DNA of 11,038 nt from an uncultured Lachnospiraceae bacterium (GCA_934359535.1 CAKRLN010000063.1:1-11038); one strand, 5' to 3'; numbered from the stretch's first letter, positions 1-7,536 are shown. Numbers and translations: made by a program. Notes: generated by a model from the sequence alone, not told the origin.

Positions 1-3000
1 GTGTAATCTGCTTTGTGTAATACCTCAGCCTGTGAGATCAATGCCTCTAATTTACTGCTGTCAATAACTTCATAGTTAAAGGAAACCGGCTGATATCCTG
101 TTGCAGATACGGTAATTTCAAATTTTGTTCCATCTGCAAATGCTTTTGCGGTTGTATCAATCGTTCCGTCTTCTTTTACGATTGCAACCGCTCTTTTTCC
201 GGAAGCTGCATAATCGGTTCCATTGACGGTTACTGTTTTGATAGCCTTGATGTAAGAAGCAAATGCTTCATCCGTCACATCCTCTGCCGGAATCAATGCC
301 GGAGCCTTCATCGTTCCATTAAACACTGCCGGATTGCTGTCACTGTAGAGCTCAAAGGAAGCTGTTACATCTGCATATTTTTTATTTTTGTCAGAAACTG
401 TAAGCGTATATGCACCGTTTTTCATTGCCTGATCATAGGATACCGTTACCGTATGTGTTACATTTTCTGTTTTGCTTCTTGCCGCTGAAGCCACTGTCTT
501 ATCCTCTTCTACAGTAAAGCCCTCTGCGCTGAAGGTATATTCCGGCTCAAAATCCCTTGGGATTGCAAGTGTCAGTGTTGTTTTTCCTGCAGAAAGAACC
601 GCATTTTCCAGGGAAGCCTCTGCTCCTGTTTTTACTGGAACATAAATATTAACCGGAATTGTGAAGATACCCTTGCTTGTGTAATAGGTTACCTTATTGA
701 TTGTCTGTCCCATCATTGCCTCATAATGGGCAGATGATGTCTGGCATCCATGAACAGCCGTTGTAAATCCAGTGCTCCATGCAAGCTTCTTGACTTTCCA
801 GATATTTTCAATATGACGCATTCCATAGTCGTTTTCATCTGTGCTTACGATCACACCGTATACCTGATCAGAATCTCCATATCCCATGGCATCCTTTAAG
901 CCGTCAAAATCAAGTTCGTAATCACCATATTTCGATGAAGTCGTAAATTCTGCGGTAACATCCTTAAGCTCCTTTGCCTCACCAACTGTTTTTCCGAAGG
1001 AAAGCTTACCATCTGTTACCACAGCTTCTTTGTAATAGGAAGGAACCTCATTTAAAACATAGTAGGAATAACTTGCACTCTCAAATAATGCATCCTTTCC
1101 AGCATAAGTTGTTGTGCTTGTCTGTCCATGGTTTGTTACCGTAATGTCAACCGCGCTGTCGTCTGTGATCTGTGTATAGCTGCTTAAATCTGTGTCATCT
1201 GTAATCTTAACCGGGAATGTAACACCAGTAATCGCATCACCGGAATTGTCCACATGGTAAGAGCCTGCTGCAAGACTTCCAGATCTTGTCTTGCTCTTTG
1301 TTGCAGACGTAAATGCATCTACCTTCACATCATTGTTCACATCAGCTGCATAAAATGCATCATATGGAATATTCATTAAAATATACTGGGATTTCAGGTT
1401 TACCATCGCATCCGTCAGATGGGAAAGTGCCTCGTTTACAACTGGCTGTTTCACATCCTCTTCTGCAAGAACATCCTTTGCTTCCTGCAATTCTGTTTCC
1501 AGATTTGCCCATGTTTTTTCCGTATAAAGTGCCTGGTCGAGTGCTTCTGCTTCCTTAACCTTTGCACTCAGAGCCTCTTTCGACGCCTCGTCTGCGGAAG
1601 GATATACGATATTTTCCTCTTTTGCCTCAAAGCTGTAGGTGTAATCCTGATAGCCAAGTGCACCGATCGTAATCGTCCAGTAGCCGGTTCCATCATACCC
1701 ATCCGGGAGCTGGCATCTTAAGGAATCGGTAAGCCCAAGCTGGATTCCCATAGCTTTATGCATCCAGTTATCCGATGCAAACTTTGTTCCATACGTTCTG
1801 AGCGCATTGGTATAGGTAGAATCATTTCCATAATACGTCCATGTCACGGTCTGCATATTTGCTGCAAGATCACCATAATCCCCGTTAAAATCCACACGTA
1901 AAAACTCACCATAGGAGCCGTTTGCCGCTTTGACCTCTGGCTCTAATCCGGATGCCGTCTTTAATGCCTGATCCTTGATTCCGGAATCCGTACCGGATGC
2001 TTTTTTCGAGAAGGAAAAGCTTCCATCTGCATTCTTTGTTACCGTCTTTAAGCCATTCGTATTCTCTGTTACATTGGCAATCTCATCGATTACAGAAAGC
2101 TTGTTTTCCCCGTATCCACCTTTTAACTCAGAACCATTTTCATATACCGGATACGCAGCCTTGAAAGCTTCATAATCCTCTGCTTTTACTTTTACCGGAA
2201 CAAATTTCAGACCTGTCACTTTGTAATCCTTTAAGGTTGTTGTTGTGCCATCTGCTTTTGTGATTGTTCCACGGTTAAAGCCAACGGAGGTTCCATCGGT
2301 CAGATATAACGTTTTTCCGTCTGTTGACCAGTAAGATACATTGTATGTTGTCCCATCTTCTGCCTCAATGACCGCATTACATTGGAAGCTTCCTCTGTGT
2401 AATCCGTGATTGCTTGTTGCGCGGGTTACAACATCAAATGCTCCCTTATCCAGCTCGCCCTTCGCATCAGCTGTCTCTGAGGAAGCAGTACTTCCCGCTG
2501 CATAAACATCCTCAGCTGCCCAATACTCTGCCCAGGTAATGCCTGCATAAGCATAGACATATTCCTCCTTCTGAGCCGGAGCAGAAGCCGACTGGACTGC
2601 CTCAAGTGCAGCTGCTTTTACAGCTGCTGATGTACGTGTCGCACCGGAAACACTATCCCAGCTGTTGACCGTATCCTCGGCTGCCGCCTGTCCTTCTAAT
2701 TTTGTTTTGATTCCTTTGGATTTACTGTATGCTTTTTCAAAATAGCTTTTATTATCACTGCTATATCCATCTCCCGGTGTTACCGTGATATCGGAAAATT
2801 TGCCATCCTTTACTGTCAGGCTTACAGAGACATCATATTCCTCCCATTCATCATCCGAATCATCCTCGGTTCTTGTGACATGTGCCGTCTTTGTATACGT
2901 TCCGTCCGCTGCCACCTGATCCTTTGTCACTGCAAATGCGGTCGTTGGACACATCCCTGCTGCCATGGCCGCAGAAAGCGCAAGTGCCATAAGTTTCTGC

Positions 3001-3020
3001 ATCACAATCTTTTTTTTCAT
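1..3020 (-). CDS. Large secreted FMN-binding / Tp47-like / FIVAR / HID surface protein (3' end outside window)
   Basis: The frame is open from ATG at 3018-3020 to the left edge: 1006 codons with no stop, so the C-terminus is missing. AGGAGG lies 5 bases before the ATG. Residues 1-30 are a Sec signal peptide ending AFA. Residues 39-128 form an FMN_bind domain with motif DSVSGAT; T128 is the expected flavinylation site. Residues about 155-470 match treponemal lipoprotein Tp47: TWAEYW (162-167), LDKGAFDVVTRAT (190-202), VTENTNGLKT (317-326), YYGNDSTYTN (396-405), YGTKFASDNW (410-419). Residues about 476-541 resemble a FIVAR helix domain. Residues about 550-795 look like a diverged second Tp47-type region (FYAADV, SATKSKTRSGSL). 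Ig-like sequence follows, then an HID domain (902-983, with VTVNGTDY and ITVSATGY) and the start of a second FIVAR. It is probably exported as the outermost part of the flavin system encoded upstream. Tp47 itself binds penicillin, but nothing here shows that activity. Domain calls are from recalled family sequences; the ligand is unknown. Confidence 0.88.
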   Translation of the reverse strand, partial: MKKKIVMQKLMALALSAAMAAGMCPTTAFAVTKDQVAADGTYTKTAHVTRTEDDSDDEWEEYDVSVSLTVKDGKFSDITVTPGDGYSSDNKSYFEKAYSKSKGIKTKLEGQAAAEDTVNSWDSVSGATRTSAAVKAAALEAVQSASAPAQKEEYVYAYAGITWAEYWAAEDVYAAGSTASSETADAKGELDKGAFDVVTRATSNHGLHRGSFQCNAVIEAEDGTTYNVSYWSTDGKTLYLTDGTSVGFNRGTITKADGTTTTLKDYKVTGLKFVPVKVKAEDYEAFKAAYPVYENGSELKGGYGENKLSVIDEIANVTENTNGLKTVTKNADGSFSFSKKASGTDSGIKDQALKTASGLEPEVKAANGSYGEFLRVDFNGDYGDLAANMQTVTWTYYGNDSTYTNALRTYGTKFASDNWMHKAMGIQLGLTDSLRCQLPDGYDGTGYWTITIGALGYQDYTYSFEAKEENIVYPSADEASKEALSAKVKEAEALDQALYTEKTWANLETELQEAKDVLAEEDVKQPVVNEALSHLTDAMVNLKSQYILMNIPYDAFYAADVNNDVKVDAFTSATKSKTRSGSLAAGSYHVDNSGDAITGVTFPVKITDDTDLSSYTQITDDSAVDITVTNHGQTSTTTYAGKDALFESASYSYYVLNEVPSYYKEAVVTDGKLSFGKTVGEAKELKDVTAEFTTSSKYGDYELDFDGLKDAMGYGDSDQVYGVIVSTDENDYGMRHIENIWKVKKLAWSTGFTTAVHGCQTSSAHYEAMMGQTINKVTYYTSKGIFTIPVNIYVPVKTGAEASLENAVLSAGKTTLTLAIPRDFEPEYTFSAEGFTVEEDKTVASAARSKTENVTHTVTVSYDQAMKNGAYTLTVSDKNKKYADVTASFELYSDSNPAVFNGTMKAPALIPAEDVTDEAFASYIKAIKTVTVNGTDYAASGKRAVAIVKEDGTIDTTAKAFADGTKFEITVSATGYQPVSFNYEVIDSSKLEALISQAEVLHKADY

Positions 3021-3025
3021 TTTAT

Positions 3026-3031
3026 CCTCCT
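3026..3031 (-). promoter_or_regulatory. Ribosome binding site of the Tp47-like gene
   Basis: The minus strand reads AGGAGG five bases before the ATG at 3020. It fixes the start of the large gene, and the encoded protein begins with a good signal peptide. The 76 bases to the upstream Fe-S gene hold no terminator with a U tract after its stem, so read-through from the cassette is likely. Confidence 0.8.
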
Positions 3032-3096
3032 TTTTTGCCTACGACTTTATAGTGAATCACGGGAAAAAATAATTCTCCCGCAAATTACTATCCTCC

Positions 3097-3969
3097 TTAA
3101 ATGCCGGCCCAGATGCATATTCCAAGCAGGATCACCGCCCGGAATATGCTAAACCAGCTTTCATTACCACGAAATCCAAAAAATCCACAGTGGATATTCG
3201 ATTTTGGACACGTATCGTTACATTTCTGACACTGAAAACAGTCCCCTGTCACATTCCAGGAACCGGCTTTCGGAAGACCGATATCAGAAGGGCAAACGCG
3301 CGTGCAGGCGCTGCAGCCCAAAATACAGTTGTCCCGATCTCTCCTAAGAGAAAATACCGGAAGCACCGGAAGCATCGAAAAAACCGCTCCCATTGGACAT
3401 AAGAATCTGCAGAAAAAACGTTCCTGCACACACATGCCTGCAATTATAAGAAGCAGGATCACAATGCCTGCCGTATAGCCTCCCAGACGGAAATTTCCCG
3501 CATGCAGCATGGAAAAGACATCCCAAGGGCTTGTTCCCTGCGCTTTGGCATAAACACCGTTATAGCAGGCAAGTGCAATCCCCGCCAGAATGATATATTT
3601 GAGTACCGACAGCACGAAAGCTGCCTCTTTTGGTATGGAAACCGGTTTCCTTTTGCATTTTCTGCACACTGCCACATAAAGTGTACGTACAGCATCTCCC
3701 AATGCGCCAAACGCACAGGCGAAGCCGCAGAAAAAGCGGCCAAAGATCACCGTATATCCGCAAAGCACAAGAAGCACTGTTACAAACGAGGTCAGCTCCA
3801 CCCTTTCCCCTGCTCCGATCTGCGAAAAAATATATTTGACTCCGCCAAAGGCGGCAGTATATACAGAAGGGAAAAAGACAAAATACAAAAGCTGTATGAG
3901 TGCCCTTGTCCATGTATGTAGTTTTTTCTTTTGTTTTGCCGTGAGATTTCGAATATCTATTTTATTCAC
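3097..3969 (-). CDS. NapH/NosR-type membrane 4Fe-4S protein
   Basis: This 290-residue integral membrane protein has hydrophobic segments at about 20-40, 60-80, 120-140, 165-182 and 272-290. Two cysteine loops of the NapH/NosR type are present: C81xxxC85 in GRFFCGFACAFG and C187xxxC191P in RFFCRFLCPMG. Two ferredoxin clusters follow: C215, C219, C222, C226-Pro and C244, C247, C250, C254-Pro. In this family such proteins carry electrons between the cytoplasmic side and flavin or quinone partners outside. The start is GTG at 3969, overlapping the upstream stop by eight bases; the nearby AAAGGA sits too close to be a good Shine-Dalgarno, so translation is probably coupled to the gene before it. 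No ATG alternative exists before residue 154. The neighbouring FMN-binding protein is its most likely direct partner. The electron donor is not encoded in the window. Confidence 0.9.
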   Translation of the reverse strand: MNKIDIRNLTAKQKKKLHTWTRALIQLLYFVFFPSVYTAAFGGVKYIFSQIGAGERVELTSFVTVLLVLCGYTVIFGRFFCGFACAFGALGDAVRTLYVAVCRKCKRKPVSIPKEAAFVLSVLKYIILAGIALACYNGVYAKAQGTSPWDVFSMLHAGNFRLGGYTAGIVILLLIIAGMCVQERFFCRFLCPMGAVFSMLPVLPVFSLRRDRDNCILGCSACTRVCPSDIGLPKAGSWNVTGDCFQCQKCNDTCPKSNIHCGFFGFRGNESWFSIFRAVILLGICIWAGI

Positions 3970-4426
3970 GTTCCTTTCCCGCCTTTTTTAATGCCTCTTC
4001 TACTGCAGTTTTTATCCCGGTTGAGCTGAAGGTTGCACCGCTTATTGTATCCACCTCAAAGCTCTGTGCATCGATCATTTTCGGAATGATTCCTTCTGCC
4101 ATCGCAAGATAGGCTCCATCCTCATGTTCTGCAGATGTTACTACAATATCCGTAAGTCTTCCTCCGGATATGCTTACATCCACTGCAACTGTTCCTCCAA
4201 AGCCTTCTGCTTCTCCATGGTAGGTTCCATCTGCATAGCTTCCGTTTCCATTTCCATTGCTTCCATCCAAAGCTGCCTCTTTTTCTCCTGCTGCATGCTC
4301 CGCAAGCTCTGCTGAAAGCCTTGCGATCGTATCATCCTTCTCCCTTACGGTAAGCACCTCATTGTATCCGGCAATTCCTGCCACAATAAGAATCAGACTC
4401 ACCGCACGGATCATAAATTCCTTCAT
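3962..4426 (-). CDS. Membrane-anchored single-domain FMN-binding protein
   Basis: This is a 154-residue protein. Residues 6-22 are an N-terminal membrane segment, followed by a charged stretch (about 23-50) that could be a short coiled coil and a Gly/Asn/Ser linker. Residues 66-145 form an FMN_bind domain starting ADGTYHGEAEGFGG and ending in DTISGAT, where T132 is the expected site of covalent FMN attachment by ApbE. Its start overlaps the upstream stop as ATGA (4423-4426) and its stop lies inside the start of the Fe-S gene, so these three genes should be translated in step. By analogy with NosR, which joins an FMN_bind domain to a membrane Fe-S part, this protein and the downstream Fe-S protein look like a NosR-type unit split into two chains. 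It would pass electrons from the Fe-S clusters to the larger flavoproteins. Family assignment is firm; the electron direction is inferred. Confidence 0.92.
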   Translation of the reverse strand: MKEFMIRAVSLILIVAGIAGYNEVLTVREKDDTIARLSAELAEHAAGEKEAALDGSNGNGNGSYADGTYHGEAEGFGGTVAVDVSISGGRLTDIVVTSAEHEDGAYLAMAEGIIPKMIDAQSFEVDTISGATFSSTGIKTAVEEALKKAGKERE

Positions 4427-6366
4427 TTCTTCTGTGCCTCCAAAAGTGCCTTTTTACATGCCTCAATCATCGCATTAGAGCTGCAGGTTGCACCGCTGAC
4501 CACATCCACCTGACGATCAAGCTTCATCTGCGACTGTGCATCCAATCTGCCAAGCCCGGTAAGCTGTTTTACCATGCCTGTATATTTCTTTGTTCCCTCC
4601 GCTGCCTTTTTGATATAAGAAGCATTCCCGCTGTCACCGTCACCGGTAATGTCTGTAATCTCTGTGATTTCATCATTTTTTACAGTCAGCTTTAAAGAAA
4701 GGTTATATCCGTCAAAATCCTCATCCGAATCCGGAAGACATGGAACGGAAACGGTATAGGTTCCATCCGCAAAAACCGTCTCCTGCTGCTCTGTATTTCC
4801 AGAGCCTCCGTCACCATTGTTATTGTTATTATTGCCGCCATTGTTATTGTTGTTATCTTTGTCACTGCCGCCATTGTTATTGTTGTTGTTATCTTTGTCA
4901 CTGCCGCCACTGTTTTGTACAGGTACCTTTTCCAGCTTTTTCACTGCTGTTTTCAGACGGTCAAGCGCGGCCGAAGCTTCCTTTTCCGTTGCTGCTTCAT
5001 CGGCAAGCACCTCTTTTGCATCTGACAGCCGCAGGGAAAAACGCATCCAGCTGGCTGCTGTATAGTTTTTTTCCTGTTTCAGAAGCTTTTCAGCCTGTGC
5101 GACTGCTTCTTCCAGCGCCCTGGTATCCACAAGCGGTTCTCCTCTGGTTGCTTTCTCGGCCTGTGCCAGCGCAGCCTTCACGGCACCGATCAGACCATTC
5201 GAGCTGTACGTTGCACCGCTGACCACATCCACATCAATGCTCTGTTTTTTCATAATCTCCTTTAAGACATCCGATGCCCTTGTAAAAAAGGCATCATCAT
5301 CGGATTCGTCCGTCACCAGAATCGCCTTGATTGTCTGATTCTGAAGCACAACAGCTACCGTAATGTCTCCAAGATAGCCTTCCGAAGTCCCATAATAAAT
5401 TCCTTCTTTATAAGGAATCGTTCCTGCCGCCCCATCCGTGCTTCCTTTTTCTGCGTCATCTGTGCTTCCATCCGGCATTCCCACCGTGCCTGACACCTGA
5501 CCATCTGCTGAAGCCGTTTCTGTGACCACTGCCTGCTTTAACGCAGCCCGCACGGCACTGATCAGCCCCTTCGAGCTGTACGTTGCACCAGATATCGTAT
5601 CGACATTTGTAGACTGTGTCTGGAGCATCGTATCAAGAAGTGCTGATGCACGGCTCAGATATGCTGCGTCATCCTTGGAATCTACAATACGGATTGCGCT
5701 AAGCTTACCACCACTGATTGTAACCTCCACCTTTAATGTACCGCCAAAGCCTTTTCCAGTTCCGTAATAGGTTCCGTCTTTGTACCCAGCTTCCGGATGC
5801 TCCTCTTCCGCTGTGGCCGTCTGTTCTGTATCCGTAACCGTCTGTTCTTTATTTCCAGAGGTCTGTCCTGTAGTGCTTGAAACAGTTTCTCCGATCAATG
5901 CATTTTTTACCGCACCGATAATTCCATTTGAGCTGTATGTTGCACCGCTGACCACATCCACATCGAGACTCTGTAAGCTTATCATCTTATCGATCACACC
6001 CTTTGCCCGGTTAAAAAATGCCTCATCATCCGAAGCACCCAGAATCTCAATCGCAGCAATCTGCTTATCCCGGATCTGCACTGCAACCGTCACCGTTCCA
6101 CGAAAGCCCTGGGCACTGCCCTGATAAACACCATCTGAAAGATCAAACGCCCCAGTTACAGCTTTTGTCTCCTGTTCCTCCTGTGTCTCTTCTTCCGTTT
6201 TCCTCTCCAAAGGCACCTCTGGTATCTCTTCCGACTCTGTTTCTTCCGCCGCATAAACCGGTGCCTGATAATTTTTCATTGAAAGCCCGATACAGACCGC
6301 CACAATTGCCACTGCAAGAAACGGAGCATAGGGATTTAATTTTTTCATCAGTTTTATTAACTTCAT
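4423..6366 (-). CDS. Exported protein with four FMN-binding domains and Asn-rich linker
   Basis: From ATG at 6366 the protein has 647 residues. GAGG lies five bases before this ATG, and a KLIKLMKK charge cluster precedes the hydrophobic segment (13-30). An in-frame ATG at 6381 has only AGGA eleven bases away, so it is less likely. After the export/anchor segment comes a Glu-rich stretch. Three short FMN_bind domains follow (about 78-158, 196-277, 320-400), ending in VSGAT or ISGAT with Thr at 143, 262 and 386. A helical FIVAR-like segment lies at 415-480 and a Gly/Ser/Asp/Asn linker at 486-523. A fourth, longer FMN_bind domain (534-642) has VSGAT at Thr 627. All four motifs fit the ApbE target pattern Dxx(S/T)GAT, so the protein could carry four FMN groups as an extracellular electron relay. 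VYA-Ala near residue 38 is a possible signal peptidase site, so anchoring or release remains open. Confidence 0.93.
   Translation of the reverse strand: MKLIKLMKKLNPYAPFLAVAIVAVCIGLSMKNYQAPVYAAEETESEEIPEVPLERKTEEETQEEQETKAVTGAFDLSDGVYQGSAQGFRGTVTVAVQIRDKQIAAIEILGASDDEAFFNRAKGVIDKMISLQSLDVDVVSGATYSSNGIIGAVKNALIGETVSSTTGQTSGNKEQTVTDTEQTATAEEEHPEAGYKDGTYYGTGKGFGGTLKVEVTISGGKLSAIRIVDSKDDAAYLSRASALLDTMLQTQSTNVDTISGATYSSKGLISAVRAALKQAVVTETASADGQVSGTVGMPDGSTDDAEKGSTDGAAGTIPYKEGIYYGTSEGYLGDITVAVVLQNQTIKAILVTDESDDDAFFTRASDVLKEIMKKQSIDVDVVSGATYSSNGLIGAVKAALAQAEKATRGEPLVDTRALEEAVAQAEKLLKQEKNYTAASWMRFSLRLSDAKEVLADEAATEKEASAALDRLKTAVKKLEKVPVQNSGGSDKDNNNNNNGGSDKDNNNNNGGNNNNNNGDGGSGNTEQQETVFADGTYTVSVPCLPDSDEDFDGYNLSLKLTVKNDEITEITDITGDGDSGNASYIKKAAEGTKKYTGMVKQLTGLGRLDAQSQMKLDRQVDVVSGATCSSNAMIEACKKALLEAQKK
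4834..4902 (-). repeat. Tandem coding repeat (33 and 36 bases) in the Asn-rich linker
   Basis: Two head-to-tail copies, 4834-4866 and 4867-4902, are identical except for one extra GTT triplet in the second. Read on the minus strand they encode GGSDKD followed by five or six Asn. A third partial unit of GCCGCC and ATTGTTATT triplets flanks them. The triplet nature keeps the frame, so copy-number change would only lengthen or shorten the linker between the FIVAR-like segment and the fourth FMN domain. Confidence 0.85.
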
Positions 6367-6370
6367 AGCT

Positions 6371-6376
6371 TCCTCG
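6371..6376 (-). promoter_or_regulatory. Ribosome binding site supporting the 6366 start
   Basis: The minus strand reads CGAGGA with GAGG five bases before ATG at 6366. The rival ATG at 6381 is eleven bases from an AGGA inside the apbE stop region, a poor spacing. The favoured start leaves 22 bases between the apbE stop and this gene. Confidence 0.6.
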
Positions 6377-6388
6377 CTCATATTTTTA

Positions 6389-7477
6389 TCAATCCTGCCG
6401 GATCACCTCTGTGTCATAGTCCGATGAAAAAGCAGCCGCAATTCCTTCTGACACAGAAAGCGTATCGTCCTCTGCCATCAGGATAAAATCAAATTCATCG
6501 CTGTGCTTTTTCCAGAATTCAAAAGCTTTTTCTTTCCCCATAACAAAAAGTGATGTGGAAAGTCCGTCTGCAAGCGTGCCATCACTACTTACAATCGTCA
6601 CAGATTTTAATCCGGTTTCTGCCGGGTACCCGGTAGACGGGTCAATAATATGATGGTAGGTCACACCATCTTTTTCAAAATACCTTTCATATCCACCGGA
6701 TGTGATCACCGCTTTGTCCCGGATGCTTAAAACTCCGATATAATCATCCGAATCATCCGGACTCTGCACGGCTACCCGCCAGTCACTTCCATCTGTTTTT
6801 GTGCCAAGTACCTGCACATTTCCTCCAAGATTAATAAGTCCGCTTGTAATTCCATGCTCTTTGAAAATATCCACAACGCGGGATGATGTATAACCCTTTG
6901 CGATTCCGCCCAGATCAATCTCCATCCCTTCCTGCGCAAAGGAAATCACTCTCGCTGCAGTGTCATATTGAATCTTTGAAGCATCTGCAAGTGGAAGCAG
7001 CGCATCCAGCGTGCTCTGTTGCGGCACCTGAAACTGTTTTGTCGGGAATCCCCATGCCTGCATGATCGGATAAACCGCAATATCAAATGCCCCATCCGTC
7101 TCATCGTAAAGCTCGAGTGCCCGTTCTACCAGATATCCACCATCCTCCGACAGCGTCCCGCTTTTGTTCACATTCAGACGCGCGACTTCACTCTCCTCAT
7201 CTCCAGTCGAAAGCAGCGCATCCAGCCGGTTAATCTCTGCCTCGGCATCATCCACAGCCGCTTCTGCATCCGTGCCATATGCCGTGACCGTCATATAGGT
7301 ATCCATCGCAAAAATGTCCCGGCTTTCTGACACTTCATCTCCTGTCTCTGCTTCGTTTTCCTCTTTCTGTGTACTCCCTGCCTTATTTTGTTCCTTCCCT
7401 GCTGTCTGATTCATTCCACAGCCGGAAAATGCAACAAGCACCCCTGCAATTAGCAGGCATATCAGCTTTCGTTTCAT
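6389..7477 (-). CDS. apbE: FAD:protein FMN transferase, lipoprotein
   Basis: This is a 362-residue ApbE-family enzyme, which uses FAD to attach FMN through a phosphoester to Thr (or Ser) in (S/T)GAT motifs. Residues 1-20 form a lipoprotein signal ending FSGC, with C20 as the lipid-modified residue, so it acts on the outer face of the membrane. Family motifs are in order: DIFAMDTYMTV (54-64), GAFDIAVYP (129-137), EIDLGGIAKGY (186-196), INLGGN (215-220), TSGGYERY (259-266), HHIIDPSTGYP (275-285) and ADGLSTSLFVMG (303-314). D304 and T308 lie where the family binds its metal. Length is normal. It is the first gene of the cassette, and its substrates are the six GAT motifs in the next two flavoproteins and the large surface protein. 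A low-complexity linker (21-53) follows the lipid anchor. The start has GGAG ten bases upstream. Confidence 0.96.
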   Translation of the reverse strand: MKRKLICLLIAGVLVAFSGCGMNQTAGKEQNKAGSTQKEENEAETGDEVSESRDIFAMDTYMTVTAYGTDAEAAVDDAEAEINRLDALLSTGDEESEVARLNVNKSGTLSEDGGYLVERALELYDETDGAFDIAVYPIMQAWGFPTKQFQVPQQSTLDALLPLADASKIQYDTAARVISFAQEGMEIDLGGIAKGYTSSRVVDIFKEHGITSGLINLGGNVQVLGTKTDGSDWRVAVQSPDDSDDYIGVLSIRDKAVITSGGYERYFEKDGVTYHHIIDPSTGYPAETGLKSVTIVSSDGTLADGLSTSLFVMGKEKAFEFWKKHSDEFDFILMAEDDTLSVSEGIAAAFSSDYDTEVIRQD

Positions 7478-7513
7478 CTATATCTAACTCCAATTAGTTC
7501 TTTGTTATTTCCA

Positions 7514-7532
7514 TTAGGTGTTGCTAACTCAG
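7514..7532. promoter_or_regulatory. Possible DtxR-like operator near the apbE transcription start
   Basis: The plus strand holds TTAGGTGTTGCTAACTCAG. By eye 13 of 19 positions agree with the DtxR/IdeR consensus of TTAGGT and CTAAC half sites, but internal symmetry beyond TTAG/CTAA is poor. The seven bases CTAACTC recur exactly 40 bases away at 7484-7490. The site falls just past the predicted -10 element, where a repressor could block apbE transcription. This is a weak call by motif only. Confidence 0.25.
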
Positions 7533-7536
7533 ACAG

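Noticed and set aside
1313..2175. Plus-strand open frames inside the surface-protein region
   Set aside because: They lie antisense to a continuous minus-strand frame with signal peptide and recognised domains, lack good ribosome sites, and show no domain.
630..2560. Active penicillin-binding or beta-lactamase enzyme
   Set aside because: Tp47 homology alone does not show activity, and no SxxK...SxN...KTG series of classical penicillin-recognising enzymes was seen.
3060..3080. Terminator between the Fe-S and surface-protein genes
   Set aside because: The CGGGA/TCCCG stem is only five base pairs and the T run is in the loop, not after the stem.
4814..4905. CRISPR-like or regulatory repeat array
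   Set aside because: The repeats are contiguous, in frame, and encode a Gly/Ser/Asp/Asn linker, with no spacers.
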